DNA of 64,000 bases from JAEUQQ01 sp963697285 (GCA_963697285.1 CAVONI010000001.1:1-64000), one strand, 5' to 3'. Shown: positions 37,001-44,962, numbered from the stretch's first letter. Program-made: numbers and translations. Notes: generated by a model not told the origin, from the letters alone.

Positions 37001-37052
37001 GCGTCTCTCCTGGGGCGGGCCGGGGGTCGGCTGTGCCGACCCCCGCGGGCCG

Positions 37053-37289
37053 CTACTGGGGGGTGTCGGGCGGCAGCGTGATGAAGCTGCCGCCGATGTA
37101 GCTGTAGATGCAGCGTCCTGAATCGATCAACTCCCGGATCGCCGCCTTGCACAGCTGCTTGTCACATGCCTCGGCGCCGAACTGCTCGATCATCGCCTTG
37201 GTGAGATCCATGGCCTTGAGGTTCTTCTTGCCATGGGTCGACGTGATCAGGGCGAACATCGCCTCGACAACCTGGGTGGTCTCGACCAT
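37053..37289 (-). CDS. dsrD: DsrD, winged-helix activator of DsrAB
   Basis: A 78-residue protein with a winged-helix pattern (VVEAMFALITSTHGKKNL, DLTKAMIEQFGAEACDKQLC, AAIRELIDSGRCIYSYIGGSFITLP). Length and position immediately after dsrB match DsrD of sulfate reducers, which was shown to activate DsrAB allosterically. The ATG at 37289 is chosen because AAGGAGG lies four to five bases upstream; the GTG one codon earlier is too close. Sequence identity to classical DsrD cannot be measured here, but context is strong. DsrD is generally absent from sulfur oxidizers. Confidence 0.85.
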   Translation of the reverse strand: MVETTQVVEAMFALITSTHGKKNLKAMDLTKAMIEQFGAEACDKQLCKAAIRELIDSGRCIYSYIGGSFITLPPDTPQ

Positions 37290-37298
37290 CACGCCTCC

Positions 37299-38375
37299 TT
37301 ACGACTTGATGTGCGTCGAGCGATGGTACGTCTCGCCCGCGTGGGTGAAGTCGTCGATGTGGTACTTCGTGAACGGGATGCCGGTGAGGCGGAAGAAGCG
37401 CGGCCAGCCGATGCGCTCGATCCACTCGCCCATCCGCTCGTGCTTGCGGGCGTTCTTACGCCACACGTCGACCAGGTTGACCACCGCGTCGACCACTTCG
37501 GGCCAGCGCGGCGGGTTCTGCGGCAGGAAGGGAATTGCGAGCTTCGAAAACATCGGCTCGTGGCGCGCGTTCGAGACCTTGCCGCCGACCCAGATCGAGA
37601 GGCCGTCGGTCTGCGCGCTGTTGATCTTCATGGCGGGACACACCGTGTAGCAGTTCCCGCAGTACATGCACTGCGCTTCCTCGACGACGACCGAGGCCTT
37701 GCCATCGACGGTCGTCGGCCGGATCGCGCCGGTCGGGCACGACGCCACCAGGGTCGGCACCTCGCAGATGCGCGGCAACTCCGAGTGGTCGATGCGGGGC
37801 GGGCGCGTGTGCACGCCGAGCACGGCGATATCGGAACAATGTACGGCGCCGCACATGTTGAGGCAGCAGGCGAACGCCACACGGAGCTTGGATGGCAGGT
37901 CCATGTTGACGAAGTGCGGGAACAGTTCGTCCATCAGCGCCTTGACGACCCCCGACGCGTCGGTGGCCGCCGAATGGCAGTGCACCCAGCCCTGCGTGTG
38001 CACGATGGCCGACATCGCGTTGCCCGTCCCGCCGACCGGGTACCCGGCGTCGATCAGCGCCTGCTTGAGCGGGGCCACGTTCTCGGCCTTGTCGAGCAGA
38101 AACTCGACGTTGTTGCGGCTCGTGAACCGCAGGTACCCGCCGCAGAACCGGTCGGCGAGTTCGGCGAACTGCCGGATCGACTGGATGCTCAGCAGCCTGG
38201 GCGTGCCCGCGCGCACCGTGAAGAGCTTGTCGCCCGACTCGCCGACGTGCACCAACACCCCCGGTTCGGGGATGGTGTGGTACTTCCACTTGCCGTAGTT
38301 CGCCTTGATGATCGGCGGGAGGAACTGCTCGTAGTGTGGAGGGCCGATGTCCGTCTTGCGGCCTGCGATGACCAT
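37299..38375 (-). CDS. dsrB: DsrB, dissimilatory sulfite reductase beta subunit
   Basis: The 358-residue subunit has the sirohaem/[4Fe-4S] ligand region ACCLNMCGAVHCSDIA (Cys170, 171, 175, 180), the upstream VHCHSAATD segment, and an inserted ferredoxin domain with CMYCGNCYTVCPAM near residue 236-250. The N-terminal MVIAGRKTDIGPPHYEQFLPP is typical. It forms the alpha2beta2 enzyme with DsrA that reduces sulfite with DsrC as co-substrate. It begins 19 bases after dsrA and dsrD follows within ten bases. Confidence 0.97.
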   Translation of the reverse strand: MVIAGRKTDIGPPHYEQFLPPIIKANYGKWKYHTIPEPGVLVHVGESGDKLFTVRAGTPRLLSIQSIRQFAELADRFCGGYLRFTSRNNVEFLLDKAENVAPLKQALIDAGYPVGGTGNAMSAIVHTQGWVHCHSAATDASGVVKALMDELFPHFVNMDLPSKLRVAFACCLNMCGAVHCSDIAVLGVHTRPPRIDHSELPRICEVPTLVASCPTGAIRPTTVDGKASVVVEEAQCMYCGNCYTVCPAMKINSAQTDGLSIWVGGKVSNARHEPMFSKLAIPFLPQNPPRWPEVVDAVVNLVDVWRKNARKHERMGEWIERIGWPRFFRLTGIPFTKYHIDDFTHAGETYHRSTHIKS

Positions 38376-38394
38376 GCGTCTATTCCTCCCCGGC

Positions 38395-39588
38395 TCAGGC
38401 CTGGTTCGCCCCGACGATCTCGTCGTCGAGGAAGATGTAGGGGTTGGTGCGTGGATGCGAGACCATCTCCGGTACGGGATCGAGCCCGATCTGCTCCAGG
38501 AACTTTCCGAGGCCGATGCGCTGGATGAACTCGCCGATGCGCTCGCGGCCCTTGCCGTGCTCGCCCCAGAAGTCCCAGATCGCTTCCATCAGCTCGCGCA
38601 GGTCGGTGTAGGGCGGCTTCATCTCGAGGAACGGCACGAAGACCGAAGCGAGGAGCGCGCCGTCGACGATCGGTGCCTTGGCGCCGATGAGGATGGTGGC
38701 GCCGCGGTCGAGCCCGGGGCGCAGGGCCTTGGGCATCACGTTGATGCAGTGCATGCACTTGACGCACTCGCCGTTGGCGATCGTCAGATCCTTGCCGTTC
38801 CAGTCGATGCACTTCGCCGGGCACATGTCGACGACTTCGTCGTTGATATCGACACCGTCCCTGGCATACGCCTGCACCTGTTCCTGGTCGATCTGGATCT
38901 GGTCGCGCCACGTGCCGATGACCGACATGTCGGAGCGCGCCACTGAGGCCACGCAGTCGTTCGGGCAGCCGGCGAACTTCAGCTTGAACTTGTAGGGGAA
39001 TGCGGGTCGATGCAACTCGTCCTGGTAGGCGTGCGTCATCTCGTAGCACGCGTTGAGCGTGTCGTAGTTCGCCCACTCGCAGCGAGCCGGCCCGGCGCAA
39101 CAACTCGGCGTGCGCATGTCGGAGCCCGACCCGCCCAGGTCCCACCCGGCGTTGGTCAACTCGGCGAACAGCGGCTCGATCTCAGCGGTCTTGCCGCCGA
39201 GGAAGACGATGTCGCCCGTCGAGCCGTGCATGTTGGTCAGCCCCGATCCGTGCCGATCCCACATGTCGCACAGGCTGCGCAGGGCGTCTGAGGTGTAGAA
39301 CCATCCCGAGGGCTGGTTCACCCTGAACGTGTGGAACTCCGCGACGTCGGGGAACTCTTTCGGCAGATCGGAGTAGCGACCGATGACGCCGCCGCCGTAG
39401 CCCATGACGCCGACCAGGCCGCCGTGCTTCCAGTGCCCAACCTTCTCTTCGTACGAGCGTTCGAGCTGTCCGAGGAGATCCCGGACCATCGGGCGGTCGG
39501 CTTCCTTCTTGATCTCCCTAACGAAGCTGGGCCAGGGGCCCTTCTCGAGTTCGTCGAGGAGTGGGGTCTTGACGGGCGTATCACTCAT
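38395..39588 (-). CDS. dsrA: DsrA, dissimilatory sulfite reductase alpha subunit
   Basis: A 397-residue DsrA. The cofactor ligands Cys164-x5-Cys170 (CAGPARC) and Cys208-x3-Cys212 (CPNDC) are intact, and a ferredoxin domain follows (DMCPAKCIDW, ECVKCMHCINVMPKAL). HGSTGDIVFLG and GSGSDMRTPS are characteristic. The ATG at 39588 has AAGGAG just upstream and gives the usual length; the frame is open further upstream into the regulatory region but without support. It is the first gene of a nine-gene operon ending at dsrC and is preceded by a sigma-54 promoter at 39761-39776. Phylogenetic type (reductive or oxidative) needs a tree. Confidence 0.97.
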   Translation of the reverse strand: MSDTPVKTPLLDELEKGPWPSFVREIKKEADRPMVRDLLGQLERSYEEKVGHWKHGGLVGVMGYGGGVIGRYSDLPKEFPDVAEFHTFRVNQPSGWFYTSDALRSLCDMWDRHGSGLTNMHGSTGDIVFLGGKTAEIEPLFAELTNAGWDLGGSGSDMRTPSCCAGPARCEWANYDTLNACYEMTHAYQDELHRPAFPYKFKLKFAGCPNDCVASVARSDMSVIGTWRDQIQIDQEQVQAYARDGVDINDEVVDMCPAKCIDWNGKDLTIANGECVKCMHCINVMPKALRPGLDRGATILIGAKAPIVDGALLASVFVPFLEMKPPYTDLRELMEAIWDFWGEHGKGRERIGEFIQRIGLGKFLEQIGLDPVPEMVSHPRTNPYIFLDDEIVGANQA

Positions 39589-39760
39589 GATGGCTCCTTG
39601 CGGGACGCGTCTCGAGATCTGCGACCAGAACCCCGAGAAGAAGACCGTGGACAGGAAACAGCCGAGCGGCACGACGATCGATGGCACCAATCGTCGTGAC
39701 TGCCCTGAGACTTCCTGGGGCGCCCCGCCGCTTGTTGGGGGAGCCGCGGAGGTCTTCAGT

Positions 39761-39776
39761 AGCAACCGACGCGCCA
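39761..39776 (-). promoter_or_regulatory. Sigma-54 promoter of the dsrA operon
   Basis: On the minus strand TGGCGCGTCGGTTGCT matches the consensus TGGCACG-N4-TTGCW with one mismatch and correct GG-N10-GC spacing. Predicted transcription start near 39750 leaves an untranslated leader of about 160 bases before dsrA. Apart from this element and the repeat at 39872-39889, the 285-base gap 39589-39873 holds nothing recognisable. Confidence 0.8.
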
Positions 39777-39871
39777 TCGGGGTGATGACGCGTCGAATGG
39801 CGACTCTTCGCGGAATTCCTTGGATTCCTGCACGAAGGCGGGCTGACGTCCGACGAGCGGTGCCCGCCGCG

Positions 39872-39889
39872 TGTTACCGTCGCGTAACA
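39872..39889. promoter_or_regulatory. Inverted repeat, putative enhancer for sigma-54 activator (site 2)
   Basis: TGTTAC-CGTCGC-GTAACA is a perfect 6-bp inverted repeat with the same GTTAC-N6-GTAAC core as the site at 31765. Its centre (39880.5) is exactly 106 bp upstream of the -24 GG of the dsrA promoter. It overlaps the stop codon of the preceding gene, so it is embedded at the end of a coding region. Confidence 0.7.
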
Positions 39890-41697
39890 TCGCGCGAAAC
39901 GGCGGTGTCGGGGCGCACCACCTCGTGATGCGGGACGGCCGTCCGGTGGCACGTGGCGCACCGCGCGAGGTCGGGCTTGAGCTGGGCGAGCCCCGGGGTG
40001 GTCTTCAAGGCCGTTTCGTGACAGCCGATGCACACCTTGTGCGCCGCCGGACGGAGTCCCGGTGCCCACGCAGAAGCGAAGGTAGGGGCCCAGGTGCTCG
40101 GCGTCACCCGATGACACGAGGTGCACGGCTGCGTGACGGCCGCCGCGAGCGGGAGGCCGGCGCGGTGGCACCTGGCACACGAGGCGTTTCCGCCAAGGCT
40201 GTCGACGTGCCGGTCGTGCGCGAAGACGAACGTCGCCTGATACAGATCGCGGTGACACTCACTGCACGGCGTTCCCGTGTCACCGGGCTTGTTGGCGTGG
40301 TGACAGACGTGGCACGCGTCGTTGCCGATGCGGCTGATATGGTCGGTGTGGGGGAGTCGCACGGTGCCGGTCGGATAGCCGAGCAGCAACACCTCGCGCC
40401 CGCGGGCACGCGACACCGGCTCGGCATGCAGGAGCGGCTGCCAGGGCGTCAGTGCCAGGCCAAGGGCCATGGCCAGGGTGAATACCAGCGAGTACACCCG
40501 ACGCGCGGCGAACCCGGGATCACCCAGCCACGTGTGCAGCCCCCGGAATCGCGGCAACTCGAACAACTGCAAGTTGCGCGCGGGGATCGTGGCCATGCTG
40601 TCGGGATCGACGGGGAAGTGCTCGTAAACCCACAGAAATGCCAGCGAGGCCCCCGCGACGATGCCGAAGCTCACAGCGAACTCCGTCCACGAGGGCAGGT
40701 AACTGCTGCCCGTGACGCCGACGTGCGCCAGGCCTCCCACGTTGATGCGGTGGAACAGAAACCCCGCGACACACGATGCCGACCCGATCAGCGTCGGAAC
40801 AGGCCGTGTGCGCCACGCCGGGACCGCGAACATCGCCAGCGGCAGGACGCTCGTGAGCACGATCTCGATGTTGAACAGCCAGGCCTCCCGCGTGCCGTCG
40901 AATGCGAGGGGAAGCGTGCCCGCCCACGCCAGATCGCCGAGACGGACCACCAGTTGGAAAGTGAGGGCGTAGGCCGCCATGCGCGCGAGACCCGCGATCA
41001 TGTCGGTGTGGGGCGTCCGCTGGTAAAGCCAGGCGGTCACAGTCGATTCGAAGATCACCATCGCCAACCCCAGGCAGATGGCTGTCGTGAAGAACAACTC
41101 GGGCAAGAGGGGCGTGTACCACAACTCGTGCACGCGGAACGGCATGATCAGGATGAGCGTGCCGAGCGACGATTGGTGCAGCGTCGACAGTGCGATGCCC
41201 ACGACGATCAACGGCAGCTGGAGGCGGAGCAGTGCCCGGTAGGCGCCCTGGAACGGTGTCCGTTCGAGCAGGACTGGTGCGAACTCCAGCGTCAGCACCG
41301 TCAGGTACAGCATCACGCACCAGCCGACCTCGAACAGCGGCGACCGAGGGTTCCAGAACACGGTCATGTGCCAGATGTTCCACGGCAGACCCAGGTCGTA
41401 CAGCAGGCCGACAACCACGGCGGCATAGCCGAGCATGGCGGTGAGGATCGCCGGACGCACGGCATGGTGATAGCGGCCGCGGTGGAAGATGTGGGCCAGC
41501 GCCGCGACGACGAATCCGCCGGCGGCCAGTGCGACGCCGCCCATCACGTCGAATCCGACCCAGAGGCCCCATGGCGTGGCATCGGTGAGGGCCGTGGTGA
41601 CGCCGAGGCCACGCGTGAAGCGCAACACCGTCACGCCAAGCGCCAGGCCGAGGAGCGTCCACAAGATGCCCTTGGTCGTGCGAATGCGGGGGTTCAT
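39874..41697 (-). CDS. NrfD-type membrane subunit fused to a hexahaem cytochrome c
   Basis: This 607-residue protein joins two modules normally encoded apart. Residues 1 to about 430 form an NrfD/HybB/HmcC-like protein with about ten helices (WGLWVGFDVMGGVALAAGG, LGLPWNIWHMTVFW, LHQSSLGTLILIMPF). After one more helix near 430-445 follow six CxxCH haem motifs at 462 (CHVCH), 478 (CSECH), 507 (CARCH), 525 (CTSCH), 556 (CIGCH) and 580 (CATCH), with several extra histidines as distal ligands. It overlaps the ferredoxin gene by four bases and ends the Hmc-like operon. It would pass electrons between menaquinone and a periplasmic haem chain. Confidence 0.88.
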   Translation of the reverse strand: MNPRIRTTKGILWTLLGLALGVTVLRFTRGLGVTTALTDATPWGLWVGFDVMGGVALAAGGFVVAALAHIFHRGRYHHAVRPAILTAMLGYAAVVVGLLYDLGLPWNIWHMTVFWNPRSPLFEVGWCVMLYLTVLTLEFAPVLLERTPFQGAYRALLRLQLPLIVVGIALSTLHQSSLGTLILIMPFRVHELWYTPLLPELFFTTAICLGLAMVIFESTVTAWLYQRTPHTDMIAGLARMAAYALTFQLVVRLGDLAWAGTLPLAFDGTREAWLFNIEIVLTSVLPLAMFAVPAWRTRPVPTLIGSASCVAGFLFHRINVGGLAHVGVTGSSYLPSWTEFAVSFGIVAGASLAFLWVYEHFPVDPDSMATIPARNLQLFELPRFRGLHTWLGDPGFAARRVYSLVFTLAMALGLALTPWQPLLHAEPVSRARGREVLLLGYPTGTVRLPHTDHISRIGNDACHVCHHANKPGDTGTPCSECHRDLYQATFVFAHDRHVDSLGGNASCARCHRAGLPLAAAVTQPCTSCHRVTPSTWAPTFASAWAPGLRPAAHKVCIGCHETALKTTPGLAQLKPDLARCATCHRTAVPHHEVVRPDTAVSRDVTRR

Positions 41698-42530
41698 CGC
41701 GGCGGCTCCTCTCGCTCGGGTGCGTGCGGCACGTCGCGCGTCGGGTCCGGTCTGGCGTCGCCGAGCGATCCGCCGGCCAGGCGCTGCCGTCGCTCGATGA
41801 CCCACCACACCCCGGTCATGAGGGCACTCATGCCGACGAACTCGAAGGGCACCTTGCGCAGCGCGTCCCACGTACGCGCGGGGAGCGGATCCGTACCGAG
41901 GCGCTCCGACGGCTTCCACCCGAGCACCGCGAGATCCACGTGCGACACGTACAGGACGCTGGTGCCGCCGACTTCGTCGAGGCCCCAGATGCGCGGAAGG
42001 TAGAGCCCCGGTCGGCTGTCGATGCGCCGCTGGGCCTCGACAATCATGGCGTCACGGGTGCCGTAGACGGTGGCGTCGGCTGGGCACGCCGTGACACAGG
42101 CCGGGCGTTCGAGGTGACCGTTGTTGATCTCGTTGTAACAGAAGACGCACTTGCGGACCGACGGGCTCACGGAATTCCACTCGTAGCGCGGGATGCCGAA
42201 CGGGCACGCCATCATGCAGTAGCGGCACCCCATGCACAGGTGCTTGTCGTAGATCACCGGACCTTCGGGGGTGCGCTGCAGCGCACCGACGGGGCAGGCC
42301 GACACGCACGCCGGCGATGAGCAGTGCCGGCACAGCTTGCGGATGTTGCCGCCCTGGGGCAGCCTGACAATGCTCGTCCAGCGCTCGGCCGATAGGCCGT
42401 CTGGCGAGGCGCCGATGCGCGGCGGCGGGTCCTCGCTCGGCATGCCGTGCGTGCTCTTGCAGGCCGCGACGCAGCTTTCGCAGCCGATGCAACGCGTGAC
42501 GTCGTTGAGGATGCTCGGTTGGGTGATCAT
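41694..42530 (-). CDS. HybA/HmcB-like four-cluster ferredoxin with C-terminal anchor
   Basis: The 278-residue Fe-S protein carries CIGCESCVAACKSTHG, LCRHCSSPACVSACPVGAL, LCMGCRYCMMACPFGIPRYEW and KCVFCYNEI with CVTACPADAT, the pattern of HybA/HmcB/DsrO proteins. Unlike DsrO and the HybA-like protein at 7543 it has no Tat or Sec signal: the first motif starts at residue 14. A hydrophobic segment near residue 235-250 (FVGMSALMTGVWWVI) may anchor it. The missing signal leaves its side of the membrane open. It is tightly coupled to its neighbours with four-base overlaps on both sides. Confidence 0.87.
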   Translation of the reverse strand: MITQPSILNDVTRCIGCESCVAACKSTHGMPSEDPPPRIGASPDGLSAERWTSIVRLPQGGNIRKLCRHCSSPACVSACPVGALQRTPEGPVIYDKHLCMGCRYCMMACPFGIPRYEWNSVSPSVRKCVFCYNEINNGHLERPACVTACPADATVYGTRDAMIVEAQRRIDSRPGLYLPRIWGLDEVGGTSVLYVSHVDLAVLGWKPSERLGTDPLPARTWDALRKVPFEFVGMSALMTGVWWVIERRQRLAGGSLGDARPDPTRDVPHAPEREEPPR

Positions 42531-43237
42531 ATGCCTTGCGCCGACTTGCCGAGACTGGCTCGCACGCGGGCGCCTGCCCCCGGCGAAAATCGCCAGCCCA
42601 GTTCACTCGAGGTGTGGCTCGTCCAGAACAGCACGACGTGCTGCAGTTTCGAAAACGGCACCAGCAGCAACACGACGTTGGCGGTCATCACGTGCACCAG
42701 GTAGGCGACCCTCGCGTCGATCGGGCTCGAGGCCGGGTGCGCCGAAACCCAGCCCGCGACGAAGCAGACCAGGAAGAGCGAAGGCAACAGCCAGTCTTGC
42801 GCGTGACTGAGGCGACGGCGCTGCGCGGTGATGGCGCGTGCGCCCAGCATCCAGGTCAGGGCGACAAGCGCACCGAGGGTCAGCGCGTCGGCGATCGCGG
42901 ATGGGAGGGCCGGCAGGCCGAGCCCTGTCCAGCGGCGCCACAGCGCCACGTGGCCCGGCGCGAAGAGCGGCAGCGCGAGGATGGCGATGTGGAACGCGAA
43001 TGACGCGATGCTGTAGACCGTGCGATCGCGGGGTCGCAGGGCGCGCACCGGCACCAGCCACGCGAGCGTGCGTTTCAGGGGCAGTCTCCAGGCGACGGCC
43101 TTGTCGCCCGCCTGTCGCCACGCCAGCACGAGTTCCGCCACTTGCAGCAGTGTGGTCCGGGCGAGCCCGAGCCCCAGGATGAGCAGTGACAGCCGCAGCA
43201 GCGGGCCCTGTGCGAAATCGATCCAGGCGTCGAGCAT
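42527..43237 (-). CDS. Cytochrome b (NarI/HmcE/DsrM-like) subunit of Hmc-like complex
   Basis: A 236-residue protein with five hydrophobic helices resembling NarI-type cytochromes b. Likely haem ligands lie in SIASFAFHIAILALPLFAPGH and VHVMTANVVLLLVPFSKLQHVVLF; the PFSKLQH motif is also found in DsrM. It is shorter than DsrM, lacking the two-helix N-terminal extension. The ATG at 43237 lies two bases beyond the stop of the HdrD-like gene and its own stop overlaps the ferredoxin start. It should be the membrane anchor and quinone site for the HdrD-like Fe-S subunit. Confidence 0.85.
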   Translation of the reverse strand: MLDAWIDFAQGPLLRLSLLILGLGLARTTLLQVAELVLAWRQAGDKAVAWRLPLKRTLAWLVPVRALRPRDRTVYSIASFAFHIAILALPLFAPGHVALWRRWTGLGLPALPSAIADALTLGALVALTWMLGARAITAQRRRLSHAQDWLLPSLFLVCFVAGWVSAHPASSPIDARVAYLVHVMTANVVLLLVPFSKLQHVVLFWTSHTSSELGWRFSPGAGARVRASLGKSAQGI

Positions 43238-43239
43238 GG

Positions 43240-44650
43240 TCAGTCCAGTGCGATGGCGCGGTAGAGCAGGTCGTGAAGTCCGACGACTTGCATGTCGAGC
43301 TTGTGGTCTTCGACGAGTTCGCGCAGTTGCTTCTTGCAATTGGCACAGGGGGCGACGACGTATTTCGCGCCGGTGGCCGCCAGTTGCTCGGCTTTCTTGG
43401 CGCCGCACACACCCGTGCGGTACGGGCGGAGTTCGTCGACCGACACGGTCCCGCCTCCGCCCCCGCAGCAGAGGTTGTGCTCGCGGTTCGGGGTCATCTC
43501 GACGAATTCGCTGCAGCAGGCGGCGAGCAGCTCACGCGGTTCATCGAGCAGCCACTTGTTCCGCCCGATGTTGCACGGATCGTGATAGGTGACGCGCTCG
43601 GTGATGGCGCCGGGGGTGAGCGTGAGCCGGCCGTCCTTGAACGCGCGGTGGGTGTGCGTGATGATGTGGACGACCTCGGGGGCGTCGGGGCCGCAGAACG
43701 TCGAGGCAAACGCTCTCGCCGTACGCGCCGCGTGCCCGCACTCACCGATCAGGATCTTCCGTGCCTTGAGGCGCCGGGTTTCCTCGACCAACTCGGTGAT
43801 GATCCGCTCGAGCACCCAGTCGTTGTAGAAGAGGCCGTAGTTGATCCCGTCGAAGAACTTGCTGCCGATCGTCCAGTCGTCGCCCGAGCCCCCGGCCGAC
43901 AGGGCGAGCCCGATGCCCATCAGCGTATCGGCTTCCATGATGAAGTCGCTGACGGGCGCGAAGAACGCGTACTCACGGCCTTCCTGATCGACGGGGAAGT
44001 TCACGGTGTGGCCGCGACCCTCTTTGATCTCGTCGGCGAGGAACTCGAGCGAGTCACTGATGGCGGGGAACGGGATGGCAGACGTGTTGCGCGTGGGTCC
44101 CTCGAGCTGCGCGCGCGTCGACACCACGAGCGCACGCGGCACGAGTCCCACCTCTGACAGGACGTAGCGAGCCAGGTGCGTGATGAGCCCGTGGTCAAGG
44201 CCGAGCGGACACTCGAGGCTGCACCGGCGGCAGGCCGTGCAGTCGTAGTAGGTCGACGCCATCTCGAGGATGTCGGCCTCGGTGACCGCCGGGCGGCCCA
44301 TGACGCGGGACTCGATGCGGCCCCGGAGCGTGAAGTGCCGTCGGTAGACATCGAGCAGGAGGTGCGACCGGTAGCACGGGACGTCCTCCGGGGCCCTGGT
44401 GTGCTGATAGATTCTGGCACGCCGACGCGCAGTTCGCACATCGGGACGACAGGCGCGAGTAGGTGTCGACGACGTTCCGGTAGTTGGCGTGCGTGAGAAT
44501 GGCCTCGAAGGCCTCGAGGAAGCGGCGCGGGAGGTTGCCGACGACGACCGTGCTCTTCTCGACGATGTAGCGCAGTTTCCCTTGCACGTCGTCTGCCGTG
44601 AGCGGGCCGACGGATGGAACGGTCTCTCGTGAATCCCCTGCCGTGTGCAC
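43240..44650 (-). CDS. HdrD/DsrK/HmcF-like iron-sulfur subunit (one frameshift)
   Basis: The N-terminal part (KLRYIVEKSTVVVGNLP, NYRNVVDTYSRLSSRCANCASACQ) and the rest (IYQHTRAPEDVPCYRSHLL onward) are in different frames; one extra base at about 44408-44419 separates them. Across the break the protein has two [4Fe-4S] motifs (CANCASACQ with a later CYRS, and CTACRRCSLECPLG) and two CCG-type domains (CGHAARTARAF, YHDPCNIGRN, LCCGGGGGTV, APCANCKKQL), as in HmcF, TmcB and DsrK. It is cytoplasmic and could use a thiol/disulfide partner such as DsrC. GTG 44650 follows GGGAGGAG and is preferred over the upstream TTG. Confidence 0.82.
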
Positions 44651-44692
44651 GCGACTCCTCCCAGGACCCAGCGCGGTCAACAGCCCAGCAAC

Positions 44693-44708
44693 AGCAACGG
44701 ACGTGCCG
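44693..44708 (-). promoter_or_regulatory. Sigma-54 promoter of the Hmc-like operon
   Basis: On the minus strand CGGCACGTCCGTTGCT matches the sigma-54 consensus at all defined positions except the first, with GG-N10-GC spacing, 43 bases before the GTG start of the HdrD-like gene. It differs from the dsrM-operon promoter only in two of the four variable bases. Within 44651-44962, nothing but this element and the site at 44782 is recognisable. Confidence 0.78.
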
Positions 44709-44781
44709 CCCGCCCCGCAGGTGCCAAAGGGCCAGATTCCGCACCACCACGACTACGGGGACAGCTGGAGCCTTCGGGGAT

Positions 44782-44797
44782 GTTACGTGCAGGGAAC
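44782..44797. promoter_or_regulatory. Imperfect GTTAC-N6-GGAAC repeat, possible enhancer (site 3)
   Basis: GTTAC-GTGCAG-GGAAC differs by one base from the GTTAC-N6-GTAAC core of sites 1 and 2. Its centre is 83 bp upstream of the -24 GG of the promoter at 44693-44708, 23 bp closer than in the other two units, which is about two helical turns. Confidence 0.5.
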
Positions 44798-44962
44798 GGC
44801 GAGGTGACGTTTCGGTGCCGACGGCAACCGTGGCAATCGGCTCGTGCGGGCACGAGCGCGATTGAGGCCGCGCCTCCGGTGCGGTGGCCGGCCACAGGCT
44901 CGCAGGGGTCAGGCCCTGCCGACCGGCGCCCGTCCGGCGCCGAACCGCAAGGCGGCGCGCGG

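Noticed and set aside
31765..39889. Reading the GTTAC-N6-GTAAC repeats as Crp/Fnr-family operators
   Set aside because: The 5-N6-5 geometry fits that family too, and I cannot exclude it, but no Crp/Fnr gene is in the window and the distance to a sigma-54 promoter fits an NtrC-type activator better.
44804..44819. GTGAC-N6-GTGCC near the position expected 106 bp from the third sigma-54 promoter
   Set aside because: It has three mismatches to the core and lies at 105 rather than 106 bp, so it is weaker than the one-mismatch site at 44782-44797.
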